Of a stretch of 18,385 nt of DNA, positions 14,896 to 18,385 are shown in pieces. The position numbers and the translations under genes were made by a program. This DNA comes from Sedimentitalea sp042687825 (lineage in GTDB: Bacteria; Pseudomonadota; Alphaproteobacteria; Rhodobacterales; Rhodobacteraceae), in the NCBI RefSeq assembly GCF_042687825.1, contig NZ_JBHUQE010000033.1, forward strand, positions 1 to 18,385. Direction: 5' to 3'. A model generated the notes under the pieces. The model searched no databases. It worked only from the letters and a program-made list of their open reading frames with translations, and was not told where the DNA came from. The stretch's first letter is position 1. Each line of letters begins with the position of its first letter.

Positions 14896-15327
14896 TCAGA
14901 TCACACCAATTTCGGCCAGCGCCCGGTTCAGTTCCATGGGCAGCGTGTCTTCGTCCCGACGGTCCACGGGCAGGTCCGGTGGAGCATCCGCGACCGGCAG
15001 ATATCGCCACCCCTGAAACGGACGTTTCTGCGCTGATTGGGTCCGGTGCAGCTGTGGCTGCAGCACGATGGCGCAGCGGCGTATGCCGTCCTCGCCGATC
15101 ACCTCGTCCAGCCGCAGGATGCGCTGGCGGCATTGCACCAGCCCCTTGATCACCCAATAGATCGAGCCGCCGTTCAGCAGCTCGGTCTGGCGTTTCGGCC
15201 ACATCCGGGTCACGTGGCGCGGCAACCCGTCCTCGCCCCGCGCGCGGCGGGTTTGCTGCCACAGCGCCAGGCTGTCGACGGATTCGCTGCCGACGGACAG
15301 TTTGATCAGATTGATGGTCTTATCCAC
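14896..15327 (-). CDS. DUF1489 family protein
   Basis: This 143-aa protein matches, from memory, the alphaproteobacterial DUF1489 family of unknown function: INLIKLSVGSESVDSL at the start, then GLPRHVTRMWPKR, GGSIYWVIKGLVQCRQRIL, EDGIRRCAIVLQP and RPFQGWRYL. Family members often annotated this way are small soluble proteins; the WVIKG..QCRQ block could suit nucleic-acid binding, but no activity is established. The start is probably the GTG at 15327 (VDKTINLIKL), since nothing upstream in the frame resembles the family; GGGGGCGAG precedes it. It is divergent from nrdJ across 91 nt. Confidence 0.88.
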   Translation of the reverse strand: MDKTINLIKLSVGSESVDSLALWQQTRRARGEDGLPRHVTRMWPKRQTELLNGGSIYWVIKGLVQCRQRILRLDEVIGEDGIRRCAIVLQPQLHRTQSAQKRPFQGWRYLPVADAPPDLPVDRRDEDTLPMELNRALAEIGVI

Positions 15328-15418
15328 AGACTCGCCCCCAAGCCACGCCGCATATGGTAGTGGAATTACGTCGGGCTTCAAGTTATTGTGGCTGCCTGCC
15401 ACTTTGAGGATTCGGATC

Positions 15419-17902
15419 ATGAGCCGTTTTGCCGCCCCCATCGCCGAACAGATCTGGGATATGAAATATCGGTTCAAGGATGCCGAAGGCGCCGCGATCG
15501 ACCAGAGCGTCGAGGACACCTGGCGGCGCATCGCGCGCGATCTGGCCAAGGTCGAACAGGACCCCGATCTGTGGGAAGACCGGTTTTTCGCGGCGCTGGA
15601 GGATTTCAAATACCTGCCCGCCGGACGCATCACGGCGGGCGCGGGCACAGCGCGGCAGGTGACCCTGTTCAACTGTTTCGTGATGGGCACGATTCCCGAC
15701 AGTATGGGCGGCATTTTCGAGATGCTGAAAGAGGCCGCGCTGACCATGCAGCAAGGCGGCGGCATCGGCTATGATTTCAGCACGATCCGGCCCAAGGGCG
15801 CGGATGTGAAAGGCGTGGCGGCGGACGCTTCGGGGCCCTTGTCGTTCATGGATGTCTGGGACGCCATGTGCCGCACCATCATGTCGGCGGGCAGCCGGCG
15901 CGGCGCGATGATGGCGACAATGCGCTGCGATCACCCGGATATCGAGGAATTCATCGCGGCGAAATCGGATTCGGCGCGGCTGCGCATGTTCAACCTGTCG
16001 GTTCTGGTGACCGATGAATTCATGCGGGCGGTCAAGACGGATGCGCCCTGGGACCTGCAATTTGGCGGCAAGGTCTATCACACCGTACCGGCGCGCGATC
16101 TGTGGAACCGCATGATGCGGGCGACCTATGATTACGCCGAACCCGGGGTGATCTTTATCGACCGGATCAACGCCGCAAATAACTTGGGCTATTGCGAAAC
16201 CATAGCCGCCACCAACCCCTGTGGCGAACAGCCCCTGCCGCCCTATGGCGCCTGTCTGCTGGGGTCGATCAACCTGGCGCGGCTGGTGGCCGAACCGTTC
16301 GAAGAAGGCGCGCATCTGGACCAGCAGGCGCTGGAAGAGTTGGTCGCCACGGCAGTGCGGATGATGGACAATGTTGTGGATGCCAGCAAGTTTCCCTTGC
16401 CCGAACAGGCCGAGGAGGCCCGCAACAAGCGCCGGATCGGGCTGGGTGTGACCGGGCTGGCCGATGCGCTGCTGATGCTGGGGCTGCGCTATGGGTCCGA
16501 GGAGGCGGCGCGTCAAACCTCGCGCTGGTTGCACGCGATCGCCCGCGCCGCGTACCTGGCGTCGGTGCAATTGGCGCGGGAGAAGGGCGCCTTTCCGCTG
16601 TTCGATGCCGAGGCCTATCTGCAGTCGGGCACGATGCAGCGTATGGATGCGGATGTGCGCGAGGCGATCCGCGAACACGGTATCCGCAACGCCCTGCTGA
16701 CCAGCATCGCGCCGACCGGCACGATCAGCCTGTATGCCGGCAATGTCAGTTCCGGGATCGAGCCGGTCTTTGCCTATGCCTATACCCGCAAGGTGTTGCA
16801 GAAGGATGGCAGCCGGACCGAGGAAGAGGTTGTGGACTATGCGGTGCAGATGTGGCGCGACAAGTTCGGCGATGCGGAATTGCCGGCCCATTTCGTCAAT
16901 GCCCAGACGCTGACCCCGGCCGAACATGTGCGGATGCAGGCGGCAGCGCAGGAATGGGTGGATTCATCGATCTCCAAGACCATAAACTGTCCCGAGGATA
17001 TCGGTTTCGACGCGTTCAAGGACGTCTACATGCAGGCCTGGGATACGGGCTGCAAGGGGTGCACCACCTATCGGCCGAACGATGTGACGGGGAGTGTTTT
17101 GAGTGTTTCAGATGATACGTCCGTTTCAGGCGCACGAATTAGGGAAGCCAGAGAACGGAAATCTTATTCCCAAGAAGAACTGGCCGATAAGGCGAACGTA
17201 TCGCAGGCACACATCTCCAGAATTGAGAATGGTAACTCTGCATCACTGGAACTCGTGAAACGGATTGCAGAAGCGCTCTCCGTAGAGCCGTCGTGGCTTA
17301 TTTTGGGAAACGCCGAGACGTCCCCAGAAATTGTCGCCCGCAACGACGCCGAACCCCAGACCCCCCACGGTGACGTGATCTACATGTCCGATCCTCTCGA
17401 CCGGCCCTCGGAACTGGAGGGTAGTACCTACAAGGTGAAGTGGCCCGACAGTGAGCATGCGCTTTACATCACCATCAACGACATCGTCATCAATGGGCGC
17501 CGTCGTCCGTTCGAGGTTTTCATCAACTCCAAGAACATGGAGCATTTCGCCTGGACGGTGGCCCTGACCCGGATGATCAGCGCGGTGTTCCGGCGCGGCG
17601 GCGATGTCAGTTTTGTGGTCGAGGAACTGAAAGCCGTGTTCGATCCGCGCGGTGGGGCCTGGGTGCAGGGCAAGTACATCCCCTCGATCCTGGCGGCGAT
17701 CGGCGGTGTGATCGAGCGCCACATGATCGCCATCGGGTTTCTCGAAGGCGAAGGCATGGGCTTGAAATCGGACCCGCAGGCGCAAGTGGTAAATATGGAC
17801 AGTCCGCGCGGTCGCGCTTGCCCCAGCTGCGGCCAGTACGAGATGCGCATGATCGAAGGTTGCATGACCTGCGTTAGCTGTGGCCATTCAAAATGCTCTT
17901 AG
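15419..17902 (+). CDS. nrdJ: vitamin B12-dependent (class II) ribonucleotide reductase carrying an internal XRE helix-turn-helix domain
   Basis: This 827-aa enzyme reduces ribonucleotides to deoxyribonucleotides using adenosylcobalamin. The barrel has C86 (LFNCFV), the finger loop N266-x-C268-x-E270 (NPCGEQ) with thiyl-radical C268, and C279 as the second redox cysteine, matching the family's spacing. The C-terminal part has the WPDSEHALYITIND and NMEHFAWTVALTRMISAVF block and a cysteine-rich tail (C801, C804, C817, C820, C823, C826), expected to shuttle electrons. Relatives in this lineage, as I recall, are about 750 aa. The excess is a complete XRE-type helix-turn-helix at about 573-628, between the barrel and the C-terminal domain, in AT-richer DNA. 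The ATG at 15419 follows GAGGA; upstream extension is antisense to DUF1489. No B12 riboswitch fits the 91-nt upstream region. Confidence 0.95.
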   Translation: MSRFAAPIAEQIWDMKYRFKDAEGAAIDQSVEDTWRRIARDLAKVEQDPDLWEDRFFAALEDFKYLPAGRITAGAGTARQVTLFNCFVMGTIPDSMGGIFEMLKEAALTMQQGGGIGYDFSTIRPKGADVKGVAADASGPLSFMDVWDAMCRTIMSAGSRRGAMMATMRCDHPDIEEFIAAKSDSARLRMFNLSVLVTDEFMRAVKTDAPWDLQFGGKVYHTVPARDLWNRMMRATYDYAEPGVIFIDRINAANNLGYCETIAATNPCGEQPLPPYGACLLGSINLARLVAEPFEEGAHLDQQALEELVATAVRMMDNVVDASKFPLPEQAEEARNKRRIGLGVTGLADALLMLGLRYGSEEAARQTSRWLHAIARAAYLASVQLAREKGAFPLFDAEAYLQSGTMQRMDADVREAIREHGIRNALLTSIAPTGTISLYAGNVSSGIEPVFAYAYTRKVLQKDGSRTEEEVVDYAVQMWRDKFGDAELPAHFVNAQTLTPAEHVRMQAAAQEWVDSSISKTINCPEDIGFDAFKDVYMQAWDTGCKGCTTYRPNDVTGSVLSVSDDTSVSGARIREARERKSYSQEELADKANVSQAHISRIENGNSASLELVKRIAEALSVEPSWLILGNAETSPEIVARNDAEPQTPHGDVIYMSDPLDRPSELEGSTYKVKWPDSEHALYITINDIVINGRRRPFEVFINSKNMEHFAWTVALTRMISAVFRRGGDVSFVVEELKAVFDPRGGAWVQGKYIPSILAAIGGVIERHMIAIGFLEGEGMGLKSDPQAQVVNMDSPRGRACPSCGQYEMRMIEGCMTCVSCGHSKCS
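17102..17331 (+). other. XRE/Cro-type helix-turn-helix domain inserted in the nrdJ linker
   Basis: Residues about 573-628 of NrdJ read ARIREARERKSYSQEELADK, then ANVSQAHISRIENGNSASLE and LVKRIAEALSVEPSWLI: the five-helix layout of a Cro/CI-type DNA-binding domain, with QEELADKANVSQAHISRIENG as the helix-turn-helix. 17101-17280 is 88/180 G+C (49%) and uses A/T-ending codons. The flanks return to ordinary NrdJ (GCTTYRPNDVTGSVLSVS before, PQTPHGDVIYMSDPLDRP after). The frame is preserved on both sides, so the barrel, HTH and tail should be one polypeptide. Confidence 0.85.
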
Positions 17903-17943
17903 GGTCAGGATGTGTCGTTGTGGATTGTGGCGTTTCATCCGAC

Positions 17944-17972
17944 ATGACCTAAACGTTTCAATAGGTCATTTT
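17944..17972 (+). terminator. rho-independent-type terminator of nrdJ
   Basis: ATGACCTA (17944-17951) pairs with TAGGTCAT (17962-17969) around a 10-nt loop, followed by TTT (four T in a row counting the last stem base). It lies about 40 bases after the nrdJ stop. The position and T-tract support termination. Confidence 0.6.
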
Positions 17973-18159
17973 GGCCGGTGATATGAGAGAACGGCGTCGG
18001 ATTTCTTCCGGGGCTGTTCGCAAGTCTGACAGGGACAAACGATTGAGATTTCGCTGGGCTGAAGACATTATCAGGCGTTGATACGATGAGTGGAAAAGCT
18101 GAAGTTCGCTGCGGGTGTTAACCGCAATTGCCTTTTCAACACAGAAGGTAAACTTCTTG

Positions 18160-18369
18160 ATGGACGAAAAAGAACGAAAAGAATCTGACGTCGTTCTTTT
18201 GAAAGACATGCAGACCACCGCCGCACGCATGCGTGAGTTTATAGTGGCAATGCCTCCGCACGATCTACTTGGCTACCTCTACGCTCAGCACACGCTGAAA
18301 ATGATGACCGACAAAAGGATTACCGACGAGAAACAGCCAGGAGCCGACGGCCCAGAAGACCTGACCTGA
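18160..18369 (+). CDS. small unrecognised protein at the right edge
   Basis: This 69-aa frame (MDEKERKESDVVLLKDMQTT onward, with AMPPHDLLGYLYAQHTL in the middle) is charged and mostly helical-looking, with no signal peptide or membrane segment. AGAAGG lies upstream but is rather far from the ATG at 18160; a GTG at 18115 would add 15 residues. The surrounding DNA is clearly AT-richer than the core genes (23 of 60 G+C at 18121-18180), which suggests accessory DNA. The short length and the end at the window edge mean it could be the first gene of a larger module or a truncated one. I do not recognise the family. Confidence 0.5.
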   Translation: MDEKERKESDVVLLKDMQTTAARMREFIVAMPPHDLLGYLYAQHTLKMMTDKRITDEKQPGADGPEDLT

Positions 18370-18385
18370 GCCCCGACTTCCCTCC

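Noticed and set aside
13898..15262. Long N-terminally extended form of the GH25 protein (454 aa)
   Set aside because: The extension runs across the DUF1489 3' end and intergenic hairpins; a lipoprotein signal peptide with its own ribosome-binding site begins at 14710.
15328..15418. Cobalamin riboswitch or NrdR boxes upstream of nrdJ
   Set aside because: The 91-nt interval is too short for a B12 riboswitch, and I found no convincing pair of NrdR-type boxes; only a short GTGGC/GCCAC inverted repeat (15388-15402) is present.
17102..17331. Intein or intron within nrdJ
   Set aside because: The segment lacks intein splice residues (no Cys/Ser at the start, no His-Asn before the exit) and intein blocks, is too short for group I or II introns, and instead encodes a clear helix-turn-helix.
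1..18385. CRISPR array
   Set aside because: No regularly spaced repeats of 25-40 nt were seen anywhere in the window; the only tandem repeat is the 11-nt pair at 1918-1938.

Overview
The window looks like chromosomal DNA of an alphaproteobacterium, most likely Rhodobacterales/Rhodobacteraceae. The evidence is GC-rich core genes with strong C/G third-position bias, a hisS-hisZ-hisG operon, a B12-dependent ribonucleotide reductase (NrdJ), a DUF1489 gene, a SlyX gene and a phaC-fabI-maoC/pta cluster. Assignments come from reading the sequence and recalling families; no database search was run.

Layout. (1) Positions 1-1826 are AT-richer accessory DNA next to the 3' end of an intact tRNA-Thr(CGT). 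They hold a possible C-terminal gene fragment and a tight, overlapping three-gene operon: an HNH endonuclease, an unrecognised 136-aa protein and a minimal nucleotidyltransferase. This looks like a compact defence or toxin-antitoxin cassette that I cannot match to a named system. (2) Positions 1903-2492 hold no convincing gene, but include a degenerate 5' half of a second tRNA and an 11-nt tandem repeat. (3) Positions 2493-6410 (minus) are an operon of phaC, fabI and a fused MaoC-hydratase/phosphotransacetylase. (4) dnaE (plus) converges on slyX (minus). (5) hisS-hisZ-hisG (plus) are overlapping genes. (6) A GH25 lysozyme-like lipoprotein and a DUF1489 gene lie on minus, followed by nrdJ on plus. 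(7) After a terminator behind nrdJ the base composition drops again and a small unidentified ORF closes the window.

The most unusual signal is in two housekeeping enzymes about 6 kb apart, each carrying an AT-rich, in-frame foreign-looking segment. HisRS has an enlarged segment between motif 2 and the histidine-specific motif, where the family's insertion domain lies (11221-11400 is 84/180 G+C = 47%; flanking blocks are 65-78%). NrdJ has a complete XRE/Cro-type helix-turn-helix domain in the linker between its catalytic barrel and its C-terminal domain (17101-17280 is 88/180 = 49%). Both host reading frames remain open and keep their recognisable catalytic motifs, so these look like domain acquisitions in living enzymes rather than gene disruptions.

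How the genes work together: PhaC, FabI and MaoC/PTA link acyl-CoA, acyl-ACP and acetyl-phosphate metabolism to polyhydroxyalkanoate storage. HisZ and HisG form the first enzyme of histidine synthesis, and HisS uses the product. DnaE and NrdJ supply DNA synthesis and its precursors. The edge regions are variable DNA, with a tRNA gene as the probable hotspot on the left.
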